Shown here: positions 35,301 through 49,761 of the stretch, one piece after another
Layout: each line of letters begins with the position of its first letter
How positions within the stretch are numbered: position 1 is the first letter of the stretch
Assembly (NCBI RefSeq): GCF_030936135.1
Contig: NC_082596.1
Span: forward strand, 248,001 to 312,000
From: Gavia stellata
Taxonomy: Eukaryota; Chordata; Aves; Gaviiformes; Gaviidae
Direction: 5' to 3'
DNA length: 64,000 nucleotides
Position numbers and translations under genes: made by a program
The notes under the pieces: generated by a model
Told to the model about the DNA's origin: nothing
The model's database searches: none
The model's input: only the letters and a program-made list of their open reading frames with translations

Positions 35301-38300
35301 AGCTCAGCCACTGACCAAACCTTCTCTTCTTTCTTTTTTCTCTTGTGCCGGGATCCCGCTGGGAAAAGGGAAGGAGAGAGGATGGCTCAGCTGCGCACTG
35401 CGTCCTGGGCTCGGGTTCCTTGGATGACTTCATCCACCTGTCCTCCGAATTCTGCTAGCCGCCCCGTGCTTGGCCCACCCGGATGCCCCGTCCTGCCCCA
35501 CCGGCCGGGGCCCGGTGCCCGCCAGAGCCCCCCGGTGCCCACCAGGACCCGGTGCCCACCAGGCCGGCCCCCGCGTGCGCCCAGCGGCTGCCGCCGGGCC
35601 ACCCCCTTGCTCAGACCCTAGAGTTGATGCGGGCACTTCTGCAGGAGAAGAGCGGTGGGGCCCAGGCTCGGCCCCGAGGTGCCGGGGCGGACGTGCCGCT
35701 TGCCCTTGGGGCTCCGGGAGGGGCGAGCTGCTGGGGGAGCGCGAGGGTCTGGACCCCTCGGGATCACAGGACCAGCCCTGTGAGCGCGGCAGCTCCCAGG
35801 TTAACGGCATCCGGCACGCTGCTCCTCCTGCCCAGGGTGCCAGCAGGGTGGGGGGCACATCCCGCCCCCCCGGGACGCCTGGTGGGCTCCTCCCTGAGAG
35901 GAGCCATTGCTCGCTGTCCCAGCCCTGGGAGTTTTCTTTTCAGCTCCCCGTGCCGGCAGCCCAGCCCTCTCCACCGGTGCCCGGCCAGAGCCCCTGCCGC
36001 CAGCCGGTGCTTGGCCTTGCTGCCGCTGTGCCCTGTGCCCGCCGGGCCCCTTGGCCTCATGGGGAGGGGTCTGAGCCCCCTCTGGGGTCGGGATGGCGTG
36101 AGCTGAGCGTGGCCGGCCCCACTGCTGCCTTCCTGCTGCCGTCCCGTTCGTGAGGGAGTCAGGGAAGAGCTGGCGTGGCCAGGGGTTGGTACCGTCGGTG
36201 CTGACGGTGCTCAGCCTGGGACTGCTCTGGGGGTCTTTGAGGCTCAGGGGGCCGTGCCCTGGGGTCTCTGAGGCTCGGGGGGCCGTGCCCTGGGGTCTCT
36301 GAGGCTCGGGGGGCCGTGCCCTGGGGTCTCTGAGGCTCGGGGGGCCGTGCCCTGGGGTCTCTGAGACTCGGGGGGCTGTGCTCTGGGGTCTCTGAGGCTC
36401 GGGGGGCCGTGCCCTGGGGTCTCTGAGCTCCCAGAGCTGCTGGTGCCCTGTGGGGGCCACAGGGTTGGTTATTCTGTGTTGCACTTTGCATTGGAGATCG
36501 CGTCTCGCAGCCATCCAGGGCCGGGCTTGTCCCAGCGGGGAGCCGTGCGTCCCCCGGGCCGGGGGGAAGGATGGGACCCTCGGTTTGGCACTGCGGCTCC
36601 TTGGGTGGGATCGTGTCTCCCCGAAGGGGCCGCGGATGGATTTCCTCCCTCATTAAAGCCTTATCCCACCAGCGCGGCTCTGCCGTCTTCTTGTGCCGGC
36701 TGCTCTGCGGTGTGGGGGGAGCTGCCGCTGGCTGCTTGTGGAGGGTGTTCATGGAATGACATGGACAAGCTGGAGAATTGGGCTCACTTGAACTTCGTGA
36801 GGTTGGACAAGGCCAAGCGCAAGGTCCCGCACCCGGGTCGGGGCAAACCCTGGTCCCAGCACGGGCTGGGGCAGGAGGGGATGGAGAGCAGCCCTGCGGG
36901 GAAGGACTGGGGGACACCGGTGGGTGACAAACCGGACACGAGCCGGCAACGTGCGCTCGCAGCCCACAACGCCAAGCGTCTCCTGGGCCGCATCCAGAGC
37001 AGCGTGGCCAGCAGGTCGAGGGAGGGGGTTCTGCCCCTCTGCTCCGCTCTGGCGAGACCCCCCGGAGCACTGCGTCCAGCTCTGGGGTCCCCAGCGCAAG
37101 GCAGAGACGGAGCGGGGCCGGAGGAGGGACACGAGAATGGTGGGAGGGCTGGAACAGCTCTGCTGCGGAGAAGGGCTGAGGGAGTTGGGGTTGTTCAGCC
37201 TGGAGAAGAGACGGCTCCGGGGAGACCTTACTGCGGCCTTTCGGTACTGAAAGGGGGCTTAGAAGAAAGATGGGGACAGACTTTTCACCAGGGCCTGCAG
37301 TGACAGGACAAGGGGCGATGGGTTTAAACTGAAAGGGGGGAGATTGAGGGTACATATAAGGGAGAGATGTTTTATGCTGAGGGTGGTGAGGCACTGGCCC
37401 AGGTTGCCCAGAGAGGTGGTGGGTGCCCCATCCCTGGGAACACCCCAGGTCAGGTTGGACGGGGCTCTGAGCAGCCTGGTCCGGTTGGAGATGTCCCTGC
37501 TCAGGGTGGGGGGTCGGACTGGACCCTTAAAGGTCCCTTCCACCCATTCTGTGATTCTATGAAATAGAAGAGAAATCAGCAGGCGCTTCCTCACGGGCTT
37601 ACACGAGAGCAGGGGGCCACCGACCCGTCCTGAGCAGCCTGTGCCAAAGCGGGGCCTTGGCTGCCGCTTTGCCGAGGCAGAGCCGGGGCGCTCGGGGCTG
37701 GGAGCGGAGGCTGCGGCTCGGCTGGGTGCCGGGGAGGGGGTGTGGGGTGGGAGGGGGCCCCCAGCAATGCGTGGAGCCCTGCGCGGCTCACGCTCGGGAA
37801 CGGATTTGTGACTGCGGCAATCGCGAACTGCTGGCGTGGTGTGAAGTGTCGCCAACGCCCGCGCTACGGCAGGCTCCGCTCCCCGGGCTCCCCCAGCCCC
37901 GCGCACCCCGGGAGCAGGGGCTGTGTGTGGGTGATGGGGGCTGCCTTGTGCGCCGGGCTCAGCAACGCACGCAGAAAATCGCAGGGTTTAAACCACGTTA
38001 AAGTGCCCCAGAAATGCCCACGCTGGCCCTCCCTGGGCTGCTGGGACCCCAGCGGCTGCTGGGGCTTGGTGCTTGTGTCCCTCGGCTGCACGGGCATGGG
38101 GACGTGCCGGGGAAATGCCGGGCTACGGCTCGGTGCCGGGTCTGACCGCACACCTCGGGGTGCAGCCCCGCTTCTGTGTGTCCGGCAGCAGCCCCCCCAC
38201 ACTTTCCTTTTCCTGGGCGGGAGTCCTTGCACAGCCAGACCCGACTCCCTGAGCGCAGCCCTTCCTCCTGGCTACCAAAGCCGTGGGGGACTTGGGACGA

Positions 38301-40184
38301 GTGGCCCCAGTCCCTTGGATGGTGGCCACGAGGGCTGTGAGTCATGCCAGCCTCCCGGGGCCATGCCGGCTCTCCCGGTGCTGGCTCTCCCGGTGGCAGC
38401 CATGCTCCCCGTGGGGCAGAGCCGGAGATGCCCCCTCCATCCAGGCACCCTCGGCTCCAGCTCAGGAGCCGTCCCCGGGGGCAGGAGGCCAGGGGCTGCT
38501 GGAGGGGAGGGAGGTGGCAAACGCTGGTCTTGGGCCCCTCCGCAGGGGGGTCGAGCCCGGCTTGGGGGCTGGTGGTGGTGCTGGGGGGCTGACCGGGGCT
38601 GTTCCTCGCCGGCAGGCGCTGGAGGCCGAGCGGCTGAAGAACTTCCAGCAGCTGCTGCAGATGGAGGAGGAGGTGCTGGTGCCCAACCGGGAGGTGCTGG
38701 AGTGTCGCATCTGCTACCAGCGCGTCGCCCCGGGAGAGGGTGTGCTGCTGCGCGAGTGTCTGCACAACTTCTGCAGGTAACGCCCGACAGAGCCACGCGG
38801 GGGCCGGCCCTGAGCCCCCCACCATCGTGGTGACCAGCTCTGAGACCCCCTGGCCCTTGTGGTAACCAGCCCCGAGCCCCCCACTATCATGGTGGCTGGC
38901 CCCAAGACCCCCACCGTCGCGGTGACCAGCCCCAAGACCCCCACCGTCGCGGTGACCAGCCCCAAGATCCACCCAGCTCTTGCGGTGACCAGCCCTGATC
39001 CCTCCACCATCACGGTGACTGGCCCTGAGACCCCCCAGACCTCGCGGTGACCGGTTCTGAGACCCCCATCCTCACAGTGACTGGTCCTGAGACCCCCATC
39101 CTCGCGGTGACCGGCCCCGAGACCCTCCAGCCCTTGCGGTGACGGGGCGCCTGTTCCCGCAGGGAGTGTCTGCGCCAGGTGATCAACTACAGCGAGGAGC
39201 CGGAGGTGGCCTGTCCCTTCCGCGACGACTCCTACGCCTGCGGCAGCCACCTCCAGGAGCGGGAGATCCGGGCGGTGAGTGCATCCCAGGTCGGTGCTGG
39301 CGGCGCTGGGGGGCCTGGGGCTGCATCCTGACCCTGCCCGTCTCCGCAGCTGGTGTCACCGGAGGAGTACCGGCGGTTCCTGGAGAGGAGCCTGGTGCTG
39401 GCGGAGCGGCGCAGCCAGAACAGCTTCCACTGCAAGACCACCGACTGCCGGGGCTGGTGCATCTACGAGGATTCGGTGAACGAGTTTCGCTGCCCCATCT
39501 GCCAGGCCCTCAACTGCCTGCTCTGCAAGGTGAGACCCCGCTGCCGTCGTGCCGCTCTCGGCATCGCGCCCCGGCGGGGGCTCGGCGGAGGCGGCGCTGA
39601 GCGGTGCCATCTTTGCACCCCCCAGGCCATCCACGAAGGGAAGAACTGCCGCCAGTACCAGGACGATCTCCAGGTCCAGGCGCAGAACGACTCGGCTGCC
39701 CGGCAGACCAGCGACATGCTGCAGGTGGGGGTCCCGGGGGGCCGGCGGGGATGGTGGGGGGCCGGAGCGCACCCCCGTGCCCCTGACAGCCGCCTCTCCC
39801 CCCGCCCAGACCCTGGTGCAGGTCGGGGAGGCCATGCACTGCCCCACCTGCCTCATCATCGTCCAGAAGAAGGACGGCTGCGACTGGATCCGCTGCACCG
39901 TCTGCCAGACGGAGATCTGCTGGGTGACCAAGGGGCCGCGCTGGGGGCCCGGGGTGAGCCATCCTGGGGGGCAGGAGGGACCCCCCCGGTCCCCCCAGGC
40001 GAGGTGGGGGGAACGGGTGAGCCTGCGGTGCCCCGGCCCACACTCCGGTCATGGCGGAGCTGGCCCCAGGTGGGCTCTGACCCTGACCGCTCTCCCACCC
40101 CAGGGTCCCGGGGACACCAGTGGCGGATGTCGCTGCAACGTCAACGGACAGAGGTGCCACCCCCGGTGCCAGAACTGCCACTGA
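23327..40184 (+). CDS. SHARPIN: SHARPIN ortholog with full HOIL-1-type RBR domain
   Basis: Subunit of the linear ubiquitin assembly complex with HOIP and HOIL-1 in mammals. Exons: 23327-23548, 28454-28628, 29364-29474, 30682-30823, 32773-32863, 33166-33439, 34160-34290, 34468-34641, 38616-38776, 39163-39274, 39350-39529, 39626-39724, 39810-39953, 40104-40184. All junctions are GT-AG and phases match throughout, giving 698 aa. PH-like fold about 20-130; UBL about 218-300 ([20 protein letters not shown] is SHARPIN-like); NZF C387, C390, C401, C404 with TF at 391-392. RING1 starts at C470 and C473, with H490 and C493; then IBR; RING2 has C635, C638 and the HOIL-1 C460 equivalent C648 ([11 protein letters not shown]). 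It ends CHPRCQNCH, as HOIL-1 does. Mammalian SHARPIN (about 387 aa) stops after the NZF. The PH exon and MAF1/CYC1 neighbours argue against this being RBCK1. Confidence 0.93.
23915..23985. repeat. 21-bp minisatellite, 4 copies
   Basis: Copies of GGCTGCAGGAGGCTGGGGGG at the 5' end of SHARPIN intron 1. Confidence 0.9.
24563..25345 (-). mobile_element. CR1 LINE 3' fragment, young subfamily
   Basis: Reverse-oriented, 5'-truncated CR1 in SHARPIN intron 1, almost identical to the copy at 36.76-37.56 kb. The longer 5' part includes the GCGCTTGGCCTTGTCCAACC segment (plus-strand reading). Confidence 0.93.
29597..30250 (-). mobile_element. CR1 LINE 3' fragment
   Basis: Reverse-oriented CR1 in SHARPIN intron 3. 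The tail (minus strand) ends with the usual GATTTTATGACTCTATGA-like sequence. Same subfamily as the copies at 16.4 and 45.7 kb. Confidence 0.92.
31040..32065 (-). mobile_element. probable solo LTR of an avian endogenous retrovirus
   Basis: About 1.03 kb element in SHARPIN intron 4, read on the minus strand. It begins TGTATTGGGTTTG and ends in CA, with an AATAAA near its 3' part (plus-strand TTTATT at about 31130). Its interior has degenerate repeats of CTGCTCCAGCGTGGG (plus strand), a pattern I associate with a common bird LTR family. No internal retroviral genes flank it. Family assignment (ERVL- or ERVK-like) is from memory, and no clear target-site duplication was seen. Confidence 0.6.
35369..35458 (+). 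other. SHARPIN: possible alternative last exon of SHARPIN
   Basis: Within intron 8, a pyrimidine-rich tract (about 35325-35345) precedes an acceptor-like AAAAG ending at 35368. From there a frame in phase with exon 8 reads 29 codons, ending [14 protein letters not shown] and a stop at 35456-35458. An ATTAAA at 36652-36657 could serve as a poly(A) signal. Use would give a PH-UBL-NZF protein without the RBR, like mammalian SHARPIN. The acceptor is weak (a G-rich spacer follows the tract), so this is speculative. Confidence 0.25.
36225..36430. repeat. minisatellite, 32-bp unit, 6 copies
   Basis: Near-identical copies of GGGGTCTCTGAGGCTCGGGG followed by GGCCGTGCCCT, in SHARPIN intron 8. Confidence 0.92.
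36755..37565 (+). mobile_element. CR1 LINE 3' fragment, young subfamily
   Basis: Plus-oriented CR1 in SHARPIN intron 8, ending CTGTGATTCTATGA. Nearly identical to the reverse copy at 24.56-25.35 kb. Confidence 0.94.
38815..39140. repeat. minisatellite, about 33-bp unit
   Basis: About nine diverged copies of CGCGGTGACCAGCCCCAAGA with CCCCCACCGT, filling nearly the whole of SHARPIN intron 9 between the two RING1 exons. Confidence 0.9.
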
Positions 40185-40508
40185 GCCCCTGCCCGGCCCG
40201 GGGACGGGGGACCCACCGGAGGCAGCTGCTCTCCTCGCGCCGAGGGACGGCCCAGCCGGGGCCAGAGCTGGCACTGCGGCCGGAGCGGAGCCCAGAGACG
40301 CTTGTGGTCGCGGGGGAGAGCCACGTCCAGCAGCCGGGGAAGGAGAAGATGGACACGGGGCAGGGAGGTGCCGCGGGGCCCAGTGGGGAGCGGGCAGGGG
40401 CCAGGCCCCAGGCGGTGCCGGGACAGGTTGGGGGGCTCCATGGGGCTTCTGTTGGCAGCGGAGCCCCCGCAGGGTGGATCGGCACGTCCCGGCGGTGCAG
40501 AGTGTCCC

Positions 40509-40514
40509 AATAAA
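40509..40514 (+). terminator. SHARPIN: SHARPIN poly(A) signal
   Basis: AATAAA 325 bp after the SHARPIN stop codon. The CYC1 signal on the other strand begins only about 195 bp away, so the two genes end tail to tail. Confidence 0.85.
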
Positions 40515-40707
40515 GCCGTTTGCGTGCCAGAGCCTTGTTGCCAGCGCTGCCGCAGTGGCAGGACCGTCATTCAGCCCCCGAGGTGGGGACGATGGGCATC
40601 AGTCCTTTAACGACCCACAACCCCATCCCGAGGGACCGCATCCGGCGCAGGGACAGCCGCGGCACAGGTGGACGCCACACCACGCTTTCCCCTTGAACAA
40701 CCGAGAT

Positions 40708-40713
40708 TTTATT
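40708..40713 (-). terminator. CYC1: CYC1 poly(A) signal
   Basis: AATAAA on the minus strand about 190 bp 3' of the CYC1 stop codon. Confidence 0.8.
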
Positions 40714-40904
40714 TCCACGCCCCCAGCCCCTCCAAGCGCAGGCACCGGCCCCACGCCGGGGAGGATGAGCGGCGGCGCCTGGGGGTGATGTTAAATAAGG
40801 AGCCGCGGCGGGGACACACGCTACCGGCTGCGCCCCTCCACAGCCCAGGAGTTGTGCGTGGCCCAGGCGGTGCAGTCGGGGTGGGGGACACCCCGTTCCC
40901 CCCC

Positions 40905-43402
40905 CTATTTGGGGGGCCGGTAGACCATTTTCCTGCTCTTCAGCACAGACCATCTGTGGCGCGTCATGTAGTAGAGGAGGGAGGTGAGGAGCCCCGAGAT
41001 CATCAGCATCTGGGGGAAGGAAGGAGTCGAGCTCTGCCCCACGGGGCCACCAGCCCGGCGTGGGGCTGAGTATGGCACGGGGTGGGGTTTGGCACCCGGG
41101 CGGGGGCACTGCCGCCCTGTCAGACACTCCCCCCACCCCCTCCTGGCACCCACCTTCAAGCCCATCCGTTTGCGGTGGTCGTGCTCCGGCTCTGCCGCCC
41201 ACCGCAAGAAAGTGCAGACGTCCTTGGCGATCTGCGACATGGTGGCCGGGGTGCCTGGGGAGGGCGGGGAGGGAGCGGCTGAGCACCCCGGGGACCGGCA
41301 CCCCCGCGGGACGGCACCGCGCCAGCCCCGAGCCCCTCTTACCGTCATCGAATTCCAGGATCTCGTTGTAGATGGGGGGGGCCATGCCGATGGCCTGGCC
41401 CGGGAAGTAGGGGTTGTAGTGCAGCCCCTCCCGCACCGTCACGCCGGCCGGGGGGTCGCAGTAGCCGGTGAGGAGGGAGAACACGTAGTCCTCGCCCCCG
41501 TGCCTGCAACAGGGGGGGCAAAATCAGCCCCGGGCAGCAGAGACCCCCGGTGCAGTGGGGCCGGGGTCCTCCTCCCCTCGGCGGGGACTTCTGCTGGGGA
41601 CCCCGAGCTCCGCCTGGATCCTGGACCTGCCGAACGGCCACCGCGCACGGCAGCAGCCCCTTACCGGGCGTTGACGATGTAGCTGAGGTCCGGGGGCAGC
41701 GCCCCGTTGTTAGCCGCTCGTGCCGCCTCGGAGTTGGGGTAGGGCTTGGGGAAGTAGTCGGAGATCTTGCCGGGGCGCTTGAACATCTCCCCGTTCTCAT
41801 CCGGGCCGTCCACCACCTCCACCTGCGCGGGGGGAAGAGCCCTGAGCCGGAGCGCCGGGGCCGGCGCCGGGGCCCTCCCGGGGCGGGGGTCTCACCTCCT
41901 CGGCCAGCGCCTTGGCCTCCGCCTCGGTGTGGGTGACGCCGATGAGGTTGCGGAAGGCCAGGTACTCCATGCTGTGGCAGGCGGAGCAGACCTGCTTGTA
42001 CACCTGGAAGCCGCGCCGCAGGCTGGGAGGAAGAGGAGGAGGAAGAGGAGAAGGGGGTGACAGCCCCGGCCCCCCGCCGAGGCTCCCCGCGTCCCCCCCG
42101 GCCCCCGTTACCTGCTGTGGTCGAGGGCGGCCAACGCGCCGCCGTGGCTCCAGGGGAAGTTGGGGGGGTGCATCTCCAGCTCGCCGGCATCGAGGGCCGA
42201 GCGCAGGGCCAGGGCCAGGCCCCCCCCGCCCGCCGCCAGCACCCCCAGCGCCCCCAGTGCCGCCTTCCCCCCGCGGGAGAGGCCGGTGAAGGACGACATG
42301 GCGGCCTGGGGGGGGGACGGCCGTCAGGGGACCGGCCGGGGGGTCCCGGGGCAGAGCAGGGGGGGCCGGGGAGACCGGGAATGGCTGGGGCAGATGGGGC
42401 AGGGCGGGGGGGAACCGGGGACACCGGGCAGGGGGGGGACCGGGGACACTGGGAATGGCTGGGGCAGACCGGGCAGGGCACGGGGAGAACCGGGGACACC
42501 GAGCAGGGATGGGGCCCACCGGGCAGGGCCGGGGGACAGAACCGGGGACACCGGGCAGGGGGCGAGGGGGGGACCGGGACACCGGGGACACCGGGAATGG
42601 CTGGGGCAGACTGGGCAGGGCACGGGGAGAACCGGGGACACCGAGCAGGGATGGGGCCCACGGCGCAGGGCCGGAACCGGGGACACCGGGCACGGCTGGC
42701 GGGGAAGGCGGGGGACACCGGGGACACCGGGCCCGGCTGGCGGGGGGGAAACCGGGGACACCGGGAATGGCTGGGGCAGACCGGGCAGGGCACGGGGAGA
42801 ACCGGGGACACCGGGCCGGGCACGATGGGAGTAGAGAGCCGGGGACACCGAGCAGGGATGGGGCCCACCGCGCAGGGCCGGGGGACGGAACCGGGGACAC
42901 CGGGCCCGGGTGGCGGGGAGAGGGGGGGACACCGGGGACCCCGGGAATGGCTGGCGGGGAGGGGGGGGACACCGGGGACCCCGGGCCCGGCTGGCGGGGG
43001 GGGGGGGGACCCCGGGAATGGCTGGGGCAGACTGGGCAGGGCACCGGGAGAACCGGGGACACCGAGCAGGGATGGGGCCCACGGCGCAGGGCCGGAACCG
43101 GGGACACCGGGCCCGGGTGGTGGGGAGGGGGGGGGACACCGGGGACCCCGGGCCCGGCTGGAGGGGGGGGGGGGGGGACACCGGGGACCCCGGGCCCGGC
43201 TGGCGGGGGGGACCCGGGGCGGCCCAGGCCGGGCCCAGCGGTGGCGGCAGCCCCGTTCCCGCGGTGCCGCCCGGTGACCTTCACGGCGGGGGGGGGGGGG
43301 GGGGTGTCCGGGTCTCACCGGGGCGGGCGCGGTCCGGGCCCGCGGCAGCAGGAAGCGGCCGTAGGGCCGCAGCGGGAGACTCCGCACCGCCACCGCCGCC
43401 AT
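40905..43402 (-). CDS. CYC1: cytochrome c1, heme subunit of complex III
   Basis: Passes electrons from the Rieske protein to cytochrome c in the mitochondrial inner membrane. Seven exons, high to low: 43402-43319, 42305-42112, 42022-41896, 41822-41665, 41503-41343, 41254-41154 and 41009-40905. All are in frame, giving 309 aa (human 325). Exon 1 starts [20 protein letters not shown], an Arg-rich targeting sequence. Exon 3 has the heme-binding CSACH (CxxCH) within [19 protein letters not shown]. Exon 5 has GMAPPIYNE with the expected axial Met. Exon 7 gives the C-terminal membrane anchor ([20 protein letters not shown]) and matrix tail ending YRPPK. Intron 1 is almost entirely minisatellite. 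GPAA1 ends less than 200 bp upstream. Confidence 0.97.
42310..43215. repeat. GC-rich minisatellite filling CYC1 intron 1
   Basis: Array of units containing GGGGACACCGGG, AATGGCTGGGGCAGAC, GGGCAGGGCACGGGGAGAAC and GAGCAGGGATGGGGCCCAC in varying order. Open frames of several hundred codons on both strands are due to the repeat. Confidence 0.9.
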
Positions 43403-43560
43403 CGCTCCGCTCCTCCCGGCGGCCGCCGCGCCGAGGTCGAGGGGACGCGGAGGGGCCGCCCCGGACGTGACGCCCACCCGTGACGTCACCCGCCAGCGGA
43501 AGCGACGTCACACCCCCCCCCAATCGTTATTCCCCGCCCCGCAGCGCGACAGCGGCTCCG
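43403..43560 (-). promoter_or_regulatory. CYC1: CYC1 promoter with CRE sites
   Basis: Contains a full CRE (TGACGTCA, 43481-43488), a second near-CRE (GACGTCA, 43504-43510) and an ETS-like GCGGAAGCG between them. ETS/NRF-2 control of respiratory genes is well known; here it rests on motif matches only. The GPAA1 poly(A) signal lies just upstream (43579). Confidence 0.6.
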
Positions 43561-43578
43561 CTCCGTCCCCGCTCCGCC

Positions 43579-43584
43579 TTTATT
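43579..43584 (-). terminator. GPAA1: GPAA1 poly(A) signal
   Basis: AATAAA on the minus strand, 444 bp after the GPAA1 stop and only 177 bp upstream of the CYC1 start codon. Confidence 0.75.
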
Positions 43585-44027
43585 GCGGCGCTGCGGCCCC
43601 GACTCCCCGTACACACCGTGCCGAGACCCCAACCCCCCCCCGGGACCGAGCGGGGACCCCCCCGCCCCCCCCCGTACACACCGAGCGGCCCCCGACCCCC
43701 CCCCGCACACACCGGGCACCGCAGCCCCCCCACCTCCCCCCCACCGTGCGCACCGGGGGTCGCAGCCCCAAACGGGGGGGCCCCACCGGCAGCACCCCCC
43801 CCCCAGGGCAGGACCCGCTGTCACCCCCGGGGGGGCTCGGCCGGGGCCGGTGTCCCTGTCCCCTGCGGATGGGGAAGGGGACGTCACCCCCCTCAGCCCC
43901 CCGGCCCCACTGTCCCTCCGTGGGGCCCTCCCCAGGGCCCCCCGTGGGTCCCTCCGTGGGTCCCTCCCCAGGGCCCCCCGTGGGTCCCTCCGTGGGTCCC
44001 TCCACGTTTGGGGGTCCGCGGGGCCCC

Positions 44028-48331
<4,304 letters not shown>

Positions 48332-48474
48332 GGCGGGGGCTGGGGGGGCGCCGAGCCTGGGCTGCTGGGGGGCGGGGGGAGGACGGGGTCCCCACCGGCA
48401 CAGGGGGGGCGGCCCCACAGGCACCCCCCGCCTGGGGCTGCCCACGGCCCCTGGTGCACCCCCCGGGCCTGTAC

Positions 48475-48800
48475 CCACCCCACACGGCCCCACCCCTGCC
48501 CCACATGCGCCCCACTCCCCCTAACCCACCCCACACGCACCCCATGACCCCGTCCCTGCCCCACAACCCCATCCCTGCCCCACACACCCCCACGGCCCCC
48601 GTCCCTGCGTCCCCCAAACCCCACAACCTCTGTACCCCAGATGCCCCCGCCCCGGCCCTCGTCCCTGCCCCACACACCCCATAGCCCCCATCCCCGCCCC
48701 ACACACACCCCCCACGGCCCCGTCCCCACCCCACAGCCCCCATCCCCGCCCCACACTGCCCCGTTCCTGCCCCACGGCCCCCCCCGCCCCGGTACCCCCC
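48475..48800. repeat. degenerate C-rich repeat upstream of GPAA1
   Basis: Loose copies of CCCATCCCTGCCCCACA and CACCCCACGGCCCCGT. Probably lies in the GPAA1 5' UTR intron. Confidence 0.6.
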
Positions 48801-48814
48801 CCACCTCTCGGTCC

Positions 48815-48930
48815 CGCCGCCCGGACAGGCCGCTCAATCGGCCGCGGAACGAGACAGGCGGAGGGGTGGAGCGCGGAAACATCGATGGGCACCGCCCACC
48901 CCGCTCTGCGCATGCGCCCCTGGGCGGGGC
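48815..48930 (-). promoter_or_regulatory. GPAA1: probable GPAA1 promoter with NRF1 site
   Basis: CpG-rich segment with a full NRF1 palindrome TGCGCATGCGC at 48907-48917 and a possible non-coding exon whose donor (GAGAGGTGGGG, minus) lies near 48810. Placement is inferred from motifs and gene direction. Confidence 0.5.
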
Positions 48931-49440
48931 TGCGGGGGGGGGGGTTTGGGGGTGCAAAGGGGGGTTGAGGTGCGGGGGGGGAGGGGGGTTGGGGGTGCAA
49001 GGGGGTGGGTTTGGGGGTGTAGGGGGGTTTGGGGGTGAAGAGGGGTGTGTGGGGGGGGTTGGGGGTGCAAGGGGGTGGGTTTGGGGGTGCAAGGTGGGGT
49101 GTGCGGGGGGGTTTGGGGGTGCAAGGTGGGGTGTAGGGGGGTTTGGGGGTGCAAAGGGGGTGTGCGGGGGGGTTGGGGGTGCAAGGTGGGGTGCGGGGAG
49201 GTTTGGGGTGCAAGGTGGCAGGTTTGGGGGTGCAAGGGGGCGTGCAGGGGGGTTTGGGGGTGCAAGGGGGGTATGCGGGGGGGTTTGGGGGTGCAAGGGG
49301 GGTATGCGGGGGGGTTTGGGGGTGCAAGGGGGGTTTGGGGGTGCAAGGGGGGTATGCGGGGGGGTTTGGGGTGCAAGGGGGCGGGTTTGGGGGTGAAGGG
49401 GGTGTGCGGGGGGGTTTGGGGGTGCAAGGGGGGGTGCACA
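48930..49440. repeat. G-rich minisatellite between GPAA1 and EXOSC4
   Basis: About 15 copies of GGGGGTTTGGGGGTGCAAGG with short variable joins. G-runs make it a likely G-quadruplex former on the plus strand. Confidence 0.92.
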
Positions 49441-49693
49441 ACAGGGTGACCACCTAACGGGGTGGGGGTGCAAGGGGGGGCCAAGGGAAGCGGAGCCACG
49501 CGTGTGAGGGGGGGGACTGTGCCAGGGCCGTGCTGCCCCACACCGTGCGGGCCCCGCGGTGCCGGGGGTCCGGTGCCCACCAGCAGCAGGGGCTGGGCGC
49601 GGCGGGGAGCCCCGGCAGCGCCGCGCCCCGAGGGAAGCGCCACGGCACACGGCACGACGCGGCGCACGACGCGGTGCAGGTGGCGGCAGACCT

Positions 49694-49699
49694 TTTATT
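49694..49699 (-). terminator. EXOSC4: EXOSC4 poly(A) signal
   Basis: AATAAA on the minus strand, 63 bp after the EXOSC4 stop codon. Confidence 0.85.
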
Positions 49700-49761
49700 G
49701 AGAAGGGGCTCTGGCCGGTGCCGGCCCCCGTCCCCGTCAACGCGGCGGCATCCGGCGCCGC

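Noticed and set aside
42057-43489. Long frames on both strands over CYC1 intron 1
   Set aside because: Low-complexity repeat translation overlapping a well-supported intron.
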